Notes: generated from the sequence alone by a model not told the origin. A stretch of 64,000 bases of DNA from Tolypocladium sp. Sup5 PDA-1 (GCA_000750105.3 JPHH03000004.1:1-64000), one strand, 5' to 3'; positions 1 through 10,774 are shown, numbered from the stretch's first letter. Made by a program: numbers and translations.

Positions 1-445
1 TGGGTGGTGAAGGTGGACGTGTAAGTGGCGGGGGCGGGGGGGGTGTGGCAGCCGGCGGGGGTGCCGGGGGTGGGCCGCACCCCCCCCCCCAGCGTCGACG
101 CGTGCCCTGGAGGCCCTACCTAGCGTCCTAGCCTGCACCTGGGACAGCCTGGGGTGGGCCCCCTTCCCACCCCACATGTGCGCCAAAGCTGAGCCCCAAG
201 CCTCGCTCAGGGGAGCGAGTGAGTGCCCGCCTCCACGCTGGGAACATACCTTACCTCAAGCTGCACCTCCCCTCGTCCCATAAAGCCAGCTCTTCCCGCT
301 CTCTGCTGTCCTCCTCCCATATTCCCACACACAACCTCCATTTGCGTCCGTCCACACGTCTCGCTTTCCCTCCCTCTCCTTGCCGTCACCTCTGTTTTAG
401 CTTGTACGACTTTTTGACATCGTCCGAGGGCAAGGCACCGTCATC
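1..445. other. Upstream region of GFA1
   Basis: No gene is recognised here. The stretch is GC-rich with C and G homopolymer runs (ten C around 81-90), followed by a CT-rich part (about 240-400) typical of fungal promoter or 5' UTR DNA. Bases 1-25 could be the edge of an exon running off the window, with a GTAAGT-like donor near 20-25, but nothing supports a product. Confidence 0.4.
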
Positions 446-2970
446 ATGTGGTAAGCTGAGCTGTTGTTCTGGTTCCCCCCTCCACCCTGGCTGTCACCGC
501 CCTCTTGCCCCGCCTCTGGTTGCTTGGGAGAGCAAGCTCTGTTTGCTGTGCCCAGCTCGCCGCCAGAGGGAGAGGCAGAGACGGCAATTGGCGAGAATCC
601 GTGGCTGACAGTGGTCAATCATCACAGTGGAATCTTCGGATACATCAACTACCTGGTGGAGAAGGACCGCAAGTTTATCCTCGACACTCTCATCAACGGT
701 GAGCCCCCTCCTTCGACCCCGACACGCGGCCCCGTGAAACGCAGGCGTCTGACCAGAACCCCCGCAAATAGGTCTCTCCCGTCTCGAGTACCGAGGATAC
801 GACTCTGCCGGCCTGGCCGTCGACGGTGACAAGAAGAATGAGGTCTTTGCCTTCAAGGAGGTCGGCAAGGTGGCCAAGCTGAGGAAGCTCATCGACGAGT
901 CCAACGTCGACCTCGAGAAGGTCTTCGATTCACATGCCGGCATTGCCCACACCCGATGGGCTACCCACGGGCCTCCCTCTACCACCAACTGCCACCCTCA
1001 CCGGTAAATTTACCCCTCCCCAGGACTTCAGCCTCTGCCTCGATGGCGAGGCTTGTCTGCCGATGAAGAGCCCCTGGCTGATTGTCGTGCCCGTCCCCCT
1101 ACAGGTCCGACCCCAACTGGGAGTTCACCGTCGTCCACAATGGCATCATCACCAACTACAAGGAGCTCAAGACCCTGCTCAGCAGCAAGGGCTTCAAGTT
1201 CGAGACGGAGACCGACACCGAGTGCATTGCCAAGTTGACCAAGTACATCTACGACCAGCACCCCCAAATTGGCTTCACCGACCTGGCCAAGGCGGTTATC
1301 CTGGAGCTCGAGGGTGCCTATGGCTTGTTGATCAAGTCCGTCCACTACCCCCACGAAGTCATTGCTGCTCGCAAGGGTTCTCCCCTCGTCATTGGTGTCA
1401 AGACGGAGCGCCGCATGAAGGTCGACTTTGTCGATGTCGAGTACGCCGACGACAACACGGCCCTCCCCGCCGAGGCCGCGTCGCAGAATGTCGCTCTTAA
1501 GAAGAATGCCACCGACTTCCTCAGCCCAACCAACAACCTCCTCGGAGCCCCCGATAAGTCGCTCCTCCACCGCTCGCAGTCGCGCGCCTTCATGACCGAC
1601 GATGGCATGCCCATGCCCACCGAGTTCTTCCTCTCCTCCGACCCGTCTGCCATTGTCGAGCACACCAAGAAGGTCATGTACCTCGAGGATGACGACATTG
1701 CCCACATCCACGAGGGCTCCCTCAACATTCACCGCCTGAAGAAGGCCGACGGCAGCTCCAATGTCCGAACCATCCAGACCCTCGAGCTGGAGCTCCAGGA
1801 GATCATGAAGGGCAAGTTCGACCACTTCATGCAGAAGGAGATCTTCGAGCAGCCCGAGTCCGTCGTCAACACCATGCGTGGTCGCCTTGACAACCCCAAC
1901 AAGGCCGTCACCCTCGGTGGCCTGCGGTCGTACATCACCACGATCCGCCGCTGCCGCCGAATCATTTTCATTGCTTGCGGCACGAGCTACCACTCCTGTA
2001 TGGCGGTGCGTGGTATCTTCGAGGAGCTTGCTGAAATCCCCATCTCCGTCGAGCTGGCCTCCGACTTCCTCGACAGAGAGGCCCCGGTGTTCCGTGACGA
2101 CACGTGCGTGTTCGTCTCCCAGTCCGGTGAGACGGCCGACTCTCTGATGGCTCTCCGGTACTGCCTGGAGCGTGGTGCCCTGACCGTTGGTATCGTCAAC
2201 GTGGTCGGTTCCTCCATCTCCCTCCTCACCCACTGCGGCGTTCACGTCAACGCCGGCCCCGAAATCGGTGTCGCCTCCACCAAGGCCTACACCTCGCAGT
2301 TCATTGCCATGGTCATGTTTGCGCTGTCGCTTAGCGAGGACCGCGCATCCAAGAAGGCCCGCCGCGAGGAGATCATGGAGGGACTGGCCAACGTGTCTGG
2401 CCAGATTAAGCAGATCCTGGATCAGGACAAGCCCATCAAGGAGCTCTGCCAGAAGGTCTTCAAGAACCAAAAGTCTCTTCTGCTCCTTGGCCGTGGCAGC
2501 CAGTTCTCCACTGCCCTGGAGGGTGCGCTCAAGATCAAGGAAATTTCGTACCTTCACTGCGAGGCCGTCATGTCTGGTGAGCTGAAGCACGGTGTCCTTG
2601 CCCTGGTGGACGAGAACATGCCCATCATCATGATCCTCACCCGCGACAACATCTTCAAGAAGTCTCTCAACGCCTACCAGCAGGGTAAGTCCAATTTATC
2701 CAACTATCCGACATTATATGCTCTGTTCCCAGACTAACATGGCTTATAGTCATTGCCCGAGGCGGCAAGCCCATTGTCATCTGCAACACCGGCGACGAGG
2801 AGTTCAAGTCCTCCGATGCCGAGAAGATTGAGATCCCCAAGACGGTCGACTGCCTCCAGGGCCTCCTCAACGTCATCCCTCTGCAGCTGATTGCCTACTG
2901 GCTCGCTGTCCTCGAGGGCCTCAACGTGGACTTCCCTCGCAACCTGGCCAAGTCGGTCACTGTCGAGTAA
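446..2970 (+). CDS. GFA1: Glutamine--fructose-6-phosphate aminotransferase (isomerizing)
   Basis: Makes glucosamine-6-phosphate from fructose-6-phosphate and glutamine, the committed cytosolic step toward UDP-GlcNAc and hence chitin and glycosylation. Five exons: 446-450, 628-698, 772-1003, 1105-2684 and 2750-2970, giving 702 aa, the normal size for fungal Gfa1. The N-terminus reads M-C-G-I-F-G-Y, so Cys2 is the glutaminase nucleophile after Met removal. THGPPSTTNCHPH and VVHNGIITNY are class II amidotransferase motifs. Two SIS (sugar isomerase) domains follow, with ACGTSYHS and SQSGETADS in the first, and the tail FPRNLAKSVTVE carries the conserved catalytic Lys region. The first coding exon has only 5 nt and intron 1 splits the Cys2 codon. 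It is convergent with PRE4. Identity is certain from the conserved blocks; the tiny first exon is inferred from the required M-C-G start. Confidence 0.96.
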
Positions 2971-3564
2971 GGCATGTTTGTGGACGAATAACTCTTGCGT
3001 GTCTCGCTGGCGTGTCACGATGATTCTGGCGTGTTGGGACAAATTGGCGAGGTCTTTGCCTTTGTATGCTGGCACTTGTTCTTGTTGCCATGGGGGACGG
3101 GATAATCAGGAGTTGGCTTTTTGAAAACTGGCGACTTCGTCGCAGGAAATTACTGGGTACACAGCAGTTTGTTAATTGGAGACCCCAGGAGGCGCGATTA
3201 GAGAGCGCTTCAAGGTTCTGGTTAGATTGGTGGATCATGTACAGCCCAGAGGGCTCTCTCTTAGAGAAGACGTTTGCTTATGACTGCCCAAAGAAATTGA
3301 AGTTTTATCACACAGCCCTTCTTGGTCACTTCGAGTGCAGTGCATGGATGAATAAAGAACATGCGTGTCTATTGTTACATATTTCCATGGCTCTAGGTGG
3401 AGCCTTTCTCAGTCGGGACTTTACGGCTGATTTTCTCCCGTGGAGCTCCCATCTGCTCCAGGGATCTGTCTTGACGCCTTTCGTAAGAAACAACCCCCTC
3501 CCATCGATCTCGCACGATGGTGAGGGCCGATACCAGCCTCTGCGAACCAAATTCTCAGTCCCCC
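2971..3564. other. Convergent 3' intergenic region (GFA1/PRE4)
   Basis: About 590 bases between two converging stop codons, presumably both 3' UTRs. A 175-codon plus-strand open frame (3066-3593) runs through it and into the PRE4 end. Its composition does not look like a protein and it is not called as a gene. Confidence 0.5.
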
Positions 3565-4475
3565 TTAGACCGTCTGCGTGCCGTAACCCTTGATCCTCTC
3601 CGCAAACGCCCAGCTCTGGTTCTCGAGCTTCTCGTCCGTCTTGAGCTCCACGCCGTCCTTTGTGATGACGGCGAGGGAGTACTGGTCCAAGCTCCTGGCG
3701 TCGCGGTAGTAGAGCACCTTCATGCACTCCTTGACGATGTCGACGGCCTGCTCACGGGAGAGCTTGCGGGCCGACTCCTCGTCGGGGACGTGGCGGCGCA
3801 TAATGGGCTGGGCGAGCATAGAGCCGAAGCCGGTGGCGAGGCTGGGGGCGGAGTAGGTTGAGCCGAGGAGGTCGGCGGCGGCGAGGAAGGGCTCGCCGGC
3901 GTCGTCGAAGCCGGCGACGAGGAGGTGGTTCCAGAGGGGGTCGAACTTGGAGCGGCGGCGGTAGAGCAGCTTGGCGAGGTAGCGGTGGAGGTTGGCGGCG
4001 GAGAGGCGCGGCTGGTCGGGGGAGTCGTAGGCCTCAGTGAGGGCGAGGTCAGTGAGGTGGCGGTTGAGGTACTGCATGTCGGAGACGTCGCCTGAGAAGC
4101 CGACGACGGACGAGTTGGCAAAGGGACTAAGGCGCTTGACGTCGGTGAAGCGCGCGAGGGAGCCGTAGGATGCTGCTTTGCGTTAGCTATACCGTGCCTT
4201 GCCGTGGCTTGATGCTGAGGACGATGGGGGACGTACCCAGGTTGTCGGCGGCCATGACGACGCCATCCTTGAACTTGACGGCTATTACCGAGGTACCGGT
4301 GACTATGGGCTGCTGGGTGTGTTGATTGGGGCCGTTGGAGTTCATGAACGAGGCGTCATAGGCACCGTAGACGTCGTCTCTGGGCTGGTTGGCATGTCAA
4401 GGTCAGCGAGGTTCGTTTGCCTAATGGAGCGAGGCTGCGACGTACCCGGCCCCATGCTTGCGGACGGTGATCCAT
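3565..4475 (-). CDS. PRE4: 20S proteasome subunit beta type-7 (Pre4/PSMB4-like)
   Basis: Non-catalytic beta subunit of the 20S proteasome core. Three exons on the minus strand: 4475-4446, 4384-4237 and 4172-3565, giving 261 aa. The start MDHRPQAWGR joins PRDDVYGAY in exon 2, the usual N-terminal block of fungal Pre4; a longer open frame reaching 4684 begins at a non-ATG codon and was rejected. GTSVIAVKFKDGVVMAADNL followed by SYGSLARFTDVKRL is the beta-subunit signature. No catalytic Thr is seen after a processed propeptide, as expected for this inactive subunit. It shares a 557-bp divergent promoter region with the HMG-box gene. Identity is strong; splice sites are inferred from phase. Confidence 0.93.
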
Positions 4476-5032
4476 GGCGTTCTGAGGAGTGTGTAAGGGT
4501 GTTGAATCGACTGCGGATTCCTGCACTGGATTGTTTGCTGAACGGGGGTGAAGAGGCTCGGGTCTCTGGTCGCTGGAGGTTCGTTGTCGTTGGAAGCTGG
4601 CGATGGAGCTGCGGTGCCTGTGAGTGTCGCGCGTCCAGCGGGAGCCTGCCTGTCAGGCAGGAGGGTTACATAAGCTGACATCACCGTGGTGATTGGCCGA
4701 ATGCTGAGACGAAGCTGTTTTGTACTTGCTACTTCTCAACACGCTAGAATAGAGTCAACTAACAAGTACTAATGACAGTGGTCCGTATAGCTAGCTCCCT
4801 GTAGCTCCCAAGCTAGGTCGCAGGTACCTGGAACAAGGGAGGAGAGGAGAGAGAGGAGAGGGGACATATCCGCATGCGACCCCAGCCCTCGTCATTTCGT
4901 CAACACCGTCCCATCGTCCAGCCAGCCCTTGTTTGTCTCCTTTGCACCTCTCGATTTCCTGCAATTACACGAGCCGCAACGCGCAGTTGCAACTACAGCC
5001 TCTACAATTTGAATTCTCAACAGCTCGCAGCC
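4476..5032. promoter_or_regulatory. Divergent promoter region (PRE4 / HMG-box gene)
   Basis: About 560 bases between two divergent start codons. It contains a short purine-rich GGAGAGG run near 4839-4862 and a CT-rich leader before the HMG-box ATG. No specific operator was identified. Confidence 0.4.
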
Positions 5033-6030
5033 ATGTTGACGTCCATCGGCAGGGCCGCCGCCCGCTGAGCGCTGGCCTCGACGCCATCCAAGCTCACCAG
5101 CACCACCGCGGCCACCACGACCAAGCTCGCGCCCCGGACCGTGGCCCTGCACGGCGCCCTGCCCGTGCGCAGCTTCTCCGTCTCGGCGTGGGCGCGCGCG
5201 GCGCCGGCGTCGACAGAGACGGCCGCCGCTTCCAAGACGAAGCCGAGGAAGAAGGCCCCGGCCAAGAAGAAGACCAAGAAGACCGTCGCGGCGGCCCCTA
5301 AGAAGGCCAAGAAGAAGAAGGTCCTGACGCCCGAGGAGAAGGAGAAGTCGGAGCTGCGGGAGCTCAAGAAGATGGCGCTGCTCAAGGGCCCGACGCTGCT
5401 GCCCGACAGCGCGTGGTCGGTCTATGTGTCGGAGAACTTGCCCAGCGGCCAGGGCTCGTTGACGGACAAGATCAAGGATGTTTCCTCTAGTTTCGGCGGG
5501 CTTTCCGAGTCGGAGAAGGATGTAAGCTGCCACAACATCTCACGCACTCGCCTCCTAGTGCTACGGCTTCCATGGCTAACACTCGTCCCCTGCAGAGCCT
5601 CCGAACCACCGCCCAGTCCAACCAGGTCACCAACAAGCAGACGCGCCTGGAGTGGATAGAGTCGCACCCGCCCGAGGCCATTTACATGGCCAACATCGCC
5701 CGCCGCCGCCTCGGCCGCAAGCTCAACAAGTCGCGCGTCTACCTCATCCACGACACGCGCCTGCCCAAGCGCGCCGGCACGCCCTACACGCTCTTCATCA
5801 AGGCGCGCTTCCAGGGCGCCAGCGACGGCGGCTCCGCGTCGGCGCAGGACGCCTTCCGCGCCATGAGCGGCGAGTGGAAGGCCATGAGCGAGGCCGACAA
5901 GAAGCCCTTCCGCGACATGGCCGAGGCCGAGGTGCACAAGTCGAGCGAGAACCTGCGGGTGCTCAAGGACAAGGCCAGGGCGTACTGGAATGAGCACAAG
6001 GGCGGGTCGTCGAGCCAGGTCCCATCTTGA
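5033..6030 (+). CDS. Mitochondrial-type HMG-box protein, interrupted by an in-frame TGA
   Basis: Looks like a mitochondrial nucleoid packaging protein of the Abf2/TFAM type. Exon 1 is 5033-5521 and exon 2 is 5596-6030. An ATG with good context at 5033 opens MLTSIGRAAAR, then TGA at 5066-5068 stops it; the same frame continues without further stops as a basic, Ser/Thr/Ala-rich presequence (to about 5210), a Lys/Pro/Ala-rich tract (5220-5330) and two HMG-like segments. The second, near PKRAGTPYTLFIKARF and AFRAMSGEWKAMSEADKKPF, is a clear HMG box. The next in-frame ATG is at 5372 and would give 194 aa without the presequence. The stop could be a sequencing error, a real null allele, readthrough, or bypassed by non-AUG initiation. 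The coding quality downstream argues the gene was functional very recently or still is. Confidence 0.75.
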
Positions 6031-6595
6031 AGCAGTCCTGCACCTTTATTGAATCTGTAACGGCTGGGTAGACTCCCCGCTCACCCTCGTGCTTGTTCCC
6101 ATCGGCGATGCGGACCGGAAGGAGGCGGTACTTCGTGCGGAACTACAGTTGGTTGGTAACGGTTACTCGGAGGCTATGTTCTCTCGCAATGCGCGTGAGG
6201 CGGTAGACTATGTGTCAGGCGAGGCGAGGCTTCGCGTGCTGGTGTTGTATCGGTCCATAGAGGATCAGGTCTCCTTTGTCGTGTTGGTTTGGCTCAATGG
6301 GTTGTTGTCCAGTGTACCATGTACTATATCAATACCAGTTTTAACGCAATGGCAGTCCTGGTTTCAAGGAGCCTAGACGTCTTTCGAGATCACAGGTTTA
6401 TGAGATGGGTGGAAGAGCTGTCGTTGATTTCAGAAAGGCATTACAGATTTGTAGGCGCTATCCCGCAGCATGCCCAGTTCAACGCCGCTGTCATGCACCT
6501 TGATATCGTATGCGCCTCCCATGATGTTCATGCTCCACCGGTCCCACCATGCAGTAAAATACCAAAGCGCCGTAGCCAATGCTGTTGAGAATATA
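6031..6595. other. Convergent 3' intergenic region
   Basis: About 565 bases between converging stop codons of the HMG-box gene and the unknown minus-strand gene. I see only short open frames with no protein-like composition; presumably 3' UTRs. Confidence 0.45.
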
Positions 6596-7981
6596 TCACG
6601 TCCGCCTCTCACTAGGAGGCACCTCCACGGCCACATCCCCGTCCGCGCCGAACCACTTCGCGCCTGTCATCTTGACCTGCCGCCCGCTCGCCAGGTACAG
6701 CAGCAGGTACGTGTTCTTGGCGACGCAGCCCCAGCCGTAGAGGCGGATGCAGTCGTGGGCGGCGTCGCGGCGGCACCACACGCCCCAGCCGGCGAGGCCG
6801 CTGCGGAGGTAGTTTGTCAGGAAGACCCAGGCGTCGAGGCGCGTCTGGGGGCTCCAGCGCGTGCAGTCGATGAGCCAGTAGCCGCGCTCGAAGGGGTCCA
6901 GGGGGCGGCTCTCTTTGGGCCGGTAGCGCGCGGAGAGGTCGTGGGCGAGTTTGGCGAACTCCTCGGAAACGAGGTTCGAGGAGTCGATGTGTGCGATGCC
7001 GATGGGGGGTGATGGCGGTCTGATTTCCAGGGTGTGGGCGATGTGCTCGATGGCGGAGACGTTTGAGGACCGTATAGGCCCGGTGTCGCTGGAGCTGCGG
7101 ACTAGGTTCAAGGAGTCTATGACATCGTGGCTCGTCTTTGGCTTCTTCGAAGGCAGGGGTTCCGACTCCGCCCTCGACGGGGACGACACCGGTGGATGGC
7201 TGACCAAGCTGCTCGAGACATGCGTGATGTCAAAGGCGGATTGGGCCTCGACCTCAACGAGCCCCTTTCGCTTCCGTGTCAGCGTTTGGGGCGCGACTGG
7301 CGTCACTGGAATCACTTTTCTCGCGTCTGGCTGATGATGCGACTGGTCTGGCTCCTGTCTGGGGCCTGGAATAGGGAGGGACGAGGGCACATCAATGACC
7401 TCGGCTTCGGCGTCGCGTCTGCGTGCTTCCCGTCCCCGCGACGGCGACGGCGACGGCGATGGTGAAGCGTCTATAGACGCATCGGGGTGCTTCAGGTACC
7501 GCTGGAGGATTCTCGTGGGCGTGACTTTCATGACACCCGAGTCGGGGAGAGGGTACGAGTCGCTGATCTGACTGGCCGGGACGCAAAACGACGACTGCGC
7601 GGGCGCGTCGCTGGTCTGCGACGATGGCGGAACTGTTCTTCGAGGAGACTTGCGGTTCGCAGGGCGCAAGAGTGGCGACGAGCGATTATCGAATGCGCTC
7701 TGGAAGCTTAGGTCTTGAGAGTCGGGCCCGAAGACCTGCTCCGCTGCGGCGGTAGCAAACTCCTGGCCGGAGGAATCCAGGGGCGCTCTTTCACGAGTCG
7801 CTGCCGATGCATCGTCTCCAGTGCCCTCGGGAGTATTCCGTACTTGCGGCAGCACGGCGCGGTGCTCAGGCTGGAACGAGAGATATGCCTGCGCAAGCTG
7901 CCTGTACAAGACATCGTCTGCGGTCCTGCTCGGCGCCGCTACGTGAACGAGGATCTCGAGGTCCGAGGACTGGCCCGCCAT
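6596..7981 (-). CDS. Conserved-looking fungal protein of unknown function
   Basis: Single-exon frame of 461 aa. The start is placed at the ATG opening MAGQSSDLEILVHVAAPSR, because the open frame further upstream has no ATG. The first three-quarters are Ser/Pro/Arg-rich and probably disordered, with a run of PSPSPSPSR near the middle and SP/TP sites suggesting phosphorylation. The last 120 residues look folded and Trp/Cys-rich: RGYWLIDCTRWSPQTRLDAW, then WGVWCRRDAAHDCIRLYGWG and VKMTGAKWFGADGDVAVEV. I do not recognise this domain. A nuclear role is conceivable from the basic disordered N-terminal part but is only a guess. The gene is divergent from the ERG26-like gene. Confidence 0.7.
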   Translation of the reverse strand: MAGQSSDLEILVHVAAPSRTADDVLYRQLAQAYLSFQPEHRAVLPQVRNTPEGTGDDASAATRERAPLDSSGQEFATAAAEQVFGPDSQDLSFQSAFDNRSSPLLRPANRKSPRRTVPPSSQTSDAPAQSSFCVPASQISDSYPLPDSGVMKVTPTRILQRYLKHPDASIDASPSPSPSPSRGREARRRDAEAEVIDVPSSLPIPGPRQEPDQSHHQPDARKVIPVTPVAPQTLTRKRKGLVEVEAQSAFDITHVSSSLVSHPPVSSPSRAESEPLPSKKPKTSHDVIDSLNLVRSSSDTGPIRSSNVSAIEHIAHTLEIRPPSPPIGIAHIDSSNLVSEEFAKLAHDLSARYRPKESRPLDPFERGYWLIDCTRWSPQTRLDAWVFLTNYLRSGLAGWGVWCRRDAAHDCIRLYGWGCVAKNTYLLLYLASGRQVKMTGAKWFGADGDVAVEVPPSERRT

Positions 7982-8621
7982 CCTAATGATTCCGCTGTCC
8001 GCCGGAGGGGGAGAGGTCTCATGGCGAAGGTTGAGGAAGACTGAAGCGCGCGAGGGGCGGCAGAGAAGCGGCAGTGAAAACGTGAACCGAACGTGCACTG
8101 ATGCTTATATCCAAGACGGCGAGCAGTGAAGACGAGACCTTTGAACTGAGGGAAGCTGCCTACATAGGCAGCCAGACCTGGGCGTGGGAAGCTGGCAGCT
8201 AGGGGCAGGCCATGAGGAGTGTGTGGTTGGAACAGGCGATGTATGCGTGGTGCAAGGTGAGGTGGCAGAGCGCGACCCGTGTTTGTTCATGTGAGAGCTC
8301 CGCGATGCGCCTGCATGATGCATGGATGCAAGGACAGGCAGGCAGCAAAGCGCTCCACTTTGTACTGGCGCGGTGCCGTCAGCGCCCCTAACGATCAATT
8401 GGCCAGTGACGGGCAACGTAGCGCCTAAAGGACCCCTGAAGAAGCGCCAGTACCCGCTCTAGTCTGCACCAATCGAGCGAGCCTGACCTCGAGACATCGA
8501 CATCGACATCGACATCGACATCGACATCGACATCGACCTCCAACTTCAACCGCTCCTCGCTCGGACAAGCCTCATCAACCTCGCCAGATCCCCCGACCGC
8601 GTCGTCCAGACTCCGCCCAAC
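7982..8621. promoter_or_regulatory. Divergent promoter region with CATCGA repeat
   Basis: 640 bases between divergent starts. The part nearest the ERG26-like ATG holds a perfect hexamer array (8495-8536), probably in its 5' leader. Nothing else specific was identified. Confidence 0.45.
8495..8536. repeat. Hexanucleotide microsatellite (CATCGA)x7
   Basis: Seven perfect copies of CATCGA lie 85 bases before the ATG of the ERG26-like gene, likely in its 5' UTR. Read in one frame it would encode His-Arg or Ile-Asp repeats, but it precedes the start codon. Confidence 0.95.
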
Positions 8622-9830
8622 ATGGCCTCCAAACCCCGCGGCGACCTCGGCCACGTGCTCGTCATCGGCGGCAACGGCTTCCTCGGCCACCACATCGTCG
8701 CCCAGGCGCTCACCCCGAGCCGCTGGACCGCGCGCGCCGTCACCAGCGTCGACCTGCGCTGCGACAAGAACCGCAGCCCGGGCGCCGGGTACCGCGAGTG
8801 CGACATCACCGACGCCGCGCGCCTGCGGGCGCTCTTCGAGGAGCTGCGGCCCGACGTGGTCATCCACACCGCCAGCCCCGTCGCCAGCGGCGAGAGCGCC
8901 GTCGCAAAGGACATGTTTAAGAAGGTCAACGTCGACGGCACCGCCGCCGTCATTGCGGCCTGCCAGGCGAGCGGCGTCAAGGCGCTTGTGTACACGAGCT
9001 CGGCGAGCGTCATCAGCGATAACCAGACGGACCTGCTGAATGCCGACGAGCGGTGGCCCGTCATCCGGGGGGACCAGCAGTACGAGTACTACTCGGAGAC
9101 CAAGGTAGCCCTACCCCTGTCCGCGCGTGTATATGTATATATATATATATATATACACTGGAACAGCGTCTTGCTAACACACCACCTCCAGGCCGCCGCC
9201 GAGGAACTCGTCCTCAACGCCAACCGCCAGGCCCCCTCCAACCTCCTCACCACCGCCCTCCGCCCCGCCGGCATCTTCGGCGAGGGCGACGTCCAGGTCC
9301 TCGCCGGCCTGCTGCGCGCCCTCCGCACCAACAAGACAAACGTCCAGCTCGGCGACAACCTCAACATCTTCGACTTCACCTACGTCGGCAACGTTGCCCA
9401 CGCCCACCTCCTCGCCGCCCACGCCCTCCTCGCCACCGCCGCCGACGCCACCACGCCCCTCGACCACGAAAAGGTCGACGGCGAGCCTTTCTTCGTCACA
9501 AACGACGAGCCCTGCTACTTCTGGGACTTTGCCCGCGCTGTCTGGCGCGCCGCCGGCCACGAGGGCGGCACCAAGGGCGTCTGGACCCTCTCCCGGGGCC
9601 TCGGCACCAGCATGGGCTTCTGCAGCGAGGTCTTCTTCAGCATCATCGGCAAGCCCCCCACGTTCACCCGCCAGCGCGCCGTCATGGCCACCATGACGCG
9701 CTACTACAACATCACCAAGGCCAAGAGCGTCCTGCGATACGAGCCGCTGTGGACCCTGCAGGAGGGCGTCACCCGCGGCGTCGGCTGGTTCCTGGAGCAG
9801 GAGAAGAAGGGCGCCATCAAGGCGCAATAG
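8622..9830 (+). CDS. Sterol-4-alpha-carboxylate 3-dehydrogenase-like (ERG26 family)
   Basis: NAD(P)-dependent 3-beta-HSD-type short-chain dehydrogenase; family members oxidise and decarboxylate C4 sterol intermediates in the ER during ergosterol synthesis. Two exons, 8622-9104 and 9192-9830, give 373 aa. VLVIGGNGFLGHHIV (about residues 12-26) is the Rossmann GxxGxxG motif, HTASPV follows the cofactor strand, and YSETK at 157-161 is the catalytic YxxxK, ending exactly at the exon boundary. ALRPAGIFGEGD and FDFTYVGNVAHAHLLAA are typical of Erg26. The 87-nt intron contains a TA microsatellite and no in-frame stop. It could be a paralogue rather than Erg26 itself; the family is certain, the exact substrate inferred. 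Confidence 0.88.
   Translation: MASKPRGDLGHVLVIGGNGFLGHHIVAQALTPSRWTARAVTSVDLRCDKNRSPGAGYRECDITDAARLRALFEELRPDVVIHTASPVASGESAVAKDMFKKVNVDGTAAVIAACQASGVKALVYTSSASVISDNQTDLLNADERWPVIRGDQQYEYYSETKVALPLSARVYVYIYIYIHWNSVLLTHHLQAAAEELVLNANRQAPSNLLTTALRPAGIFGEGDVQVLAGLLRALRTNKTNVQLGDNLNIFDFTYVGNVAHAHLLAAHALLATAADATTPLDHEKVDGEPFFVTNDEPCYFWDFARAVWRAAGHEGGTKGVWTLSRGLGTSMGFCSEVFFSIIGKPPTFTRQRAVMATMTRYYNITKAKSVLRYEPLWTLQEGVTRGVGWFLEQEKKGAIKAQ
9130..9155. repeat. TA microsatellite inside an intron
   Basis: An alternating TA tract with one G interruption, lying in the intron of the ERG26-like gene. Length polymorphism here could change intron phase if the intron is retained. Confidence 0.9.
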
Positions 9831-10774
9831 ACACCAGGGGGCGTGGTGAGATAACGGGTGCTGATATAAAAGGAGGTGGGCAAGAATTAGTTGGTCATGT
9901 ACATACAATCTTATAGCGTAATATGTCGTACAAAGGGCTTCATCACTTGATGATCTATCTGACAGAGCATGGATAGCCGGATGGGTGCCATTCAGCTGTG
10001 GCATGGTGTACATGCTTTGCTACGACACATGTTCAGACACTGGTTCAGTTGGCACCGGGATCTATTCTTCACCATCACAACTCCTGATCTCAGGCCTCTT
10101 GTAGCCACGGCATCCCGCCTCGACACTCACCCCAACAATCACGCTCCACACATCCACTGCTCACTCACGCCTGCACTTCTCCGACAGCAGCTATGCTCGC
10201 CACAAAAACTGACATCCTCGCAGGTTTCCCGCTCACACCCTCCACAGGGGGATACCAAGGCCCGTCCCGCGCCCAACTGCCAAGCTACTCCATCCAACAG
10301 AGAGGTATAACAAAACCCTTTTCCCTCCGCAGCCCTTCTCGTGAAGATGAACAAGTAAAAAAGAAGAAAAACCGCCGGCAAGCCACCCTATTGAATCTTT
10401 GCAGCAGCTCTCCCGGGAGAAGAGCGAAGAATAATAAAGATTTTGACAACAGAGGAAGAGAGACAGTGAAAATAAAACGAGGTCTCTCCAAGCCGCGAAA
10501 AGAAGCGAACAACGTGGAAGGGAGGGGCTGGAGACCAACGAAGGAGGAGTAAAAAAGAAACACGCACACACACAAAAGTCCGTTCATGTCGAGCGTTAGT
10601 GATGAGGTCTGGCCTTTTTATTTTTGCTGCACCTGAATGGCAGGGAATCGAATAAGCGCAAACGCCGTGGATAATGCATATGATTACACCGAAATCATGT
10701 CTCCTGTGCGAAAACGATGATGTCGAGATGTGACCAGCATCTAAGCTGGTTGGTGTGCCGGAGCACGAGGCTGG
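9831..10774. other. Convergent 3' intergenic region
   Basis: About 940 bases between the ends of the ERG26-like gene and the LRG1-like gene. The middle (10360-10560) is A/G-rich on the plus strand. Only short low-complexity open frames are present; no gene is called. Confidence 0.45.

Noticed and set aside
1028..2590. 520-codon minus-strand frame opposite GFA1
   Set aside because: Shadow of GC-rich codon use in a certain gene; Val/Gly/Leu/Asp-rich with no domains.
3066..3593. 175-codon frame between GFA1 and PRE4
   Set aside because: Lies in converging 3' UTRs and overlaps the PRE4 end; no protein-like pattern.
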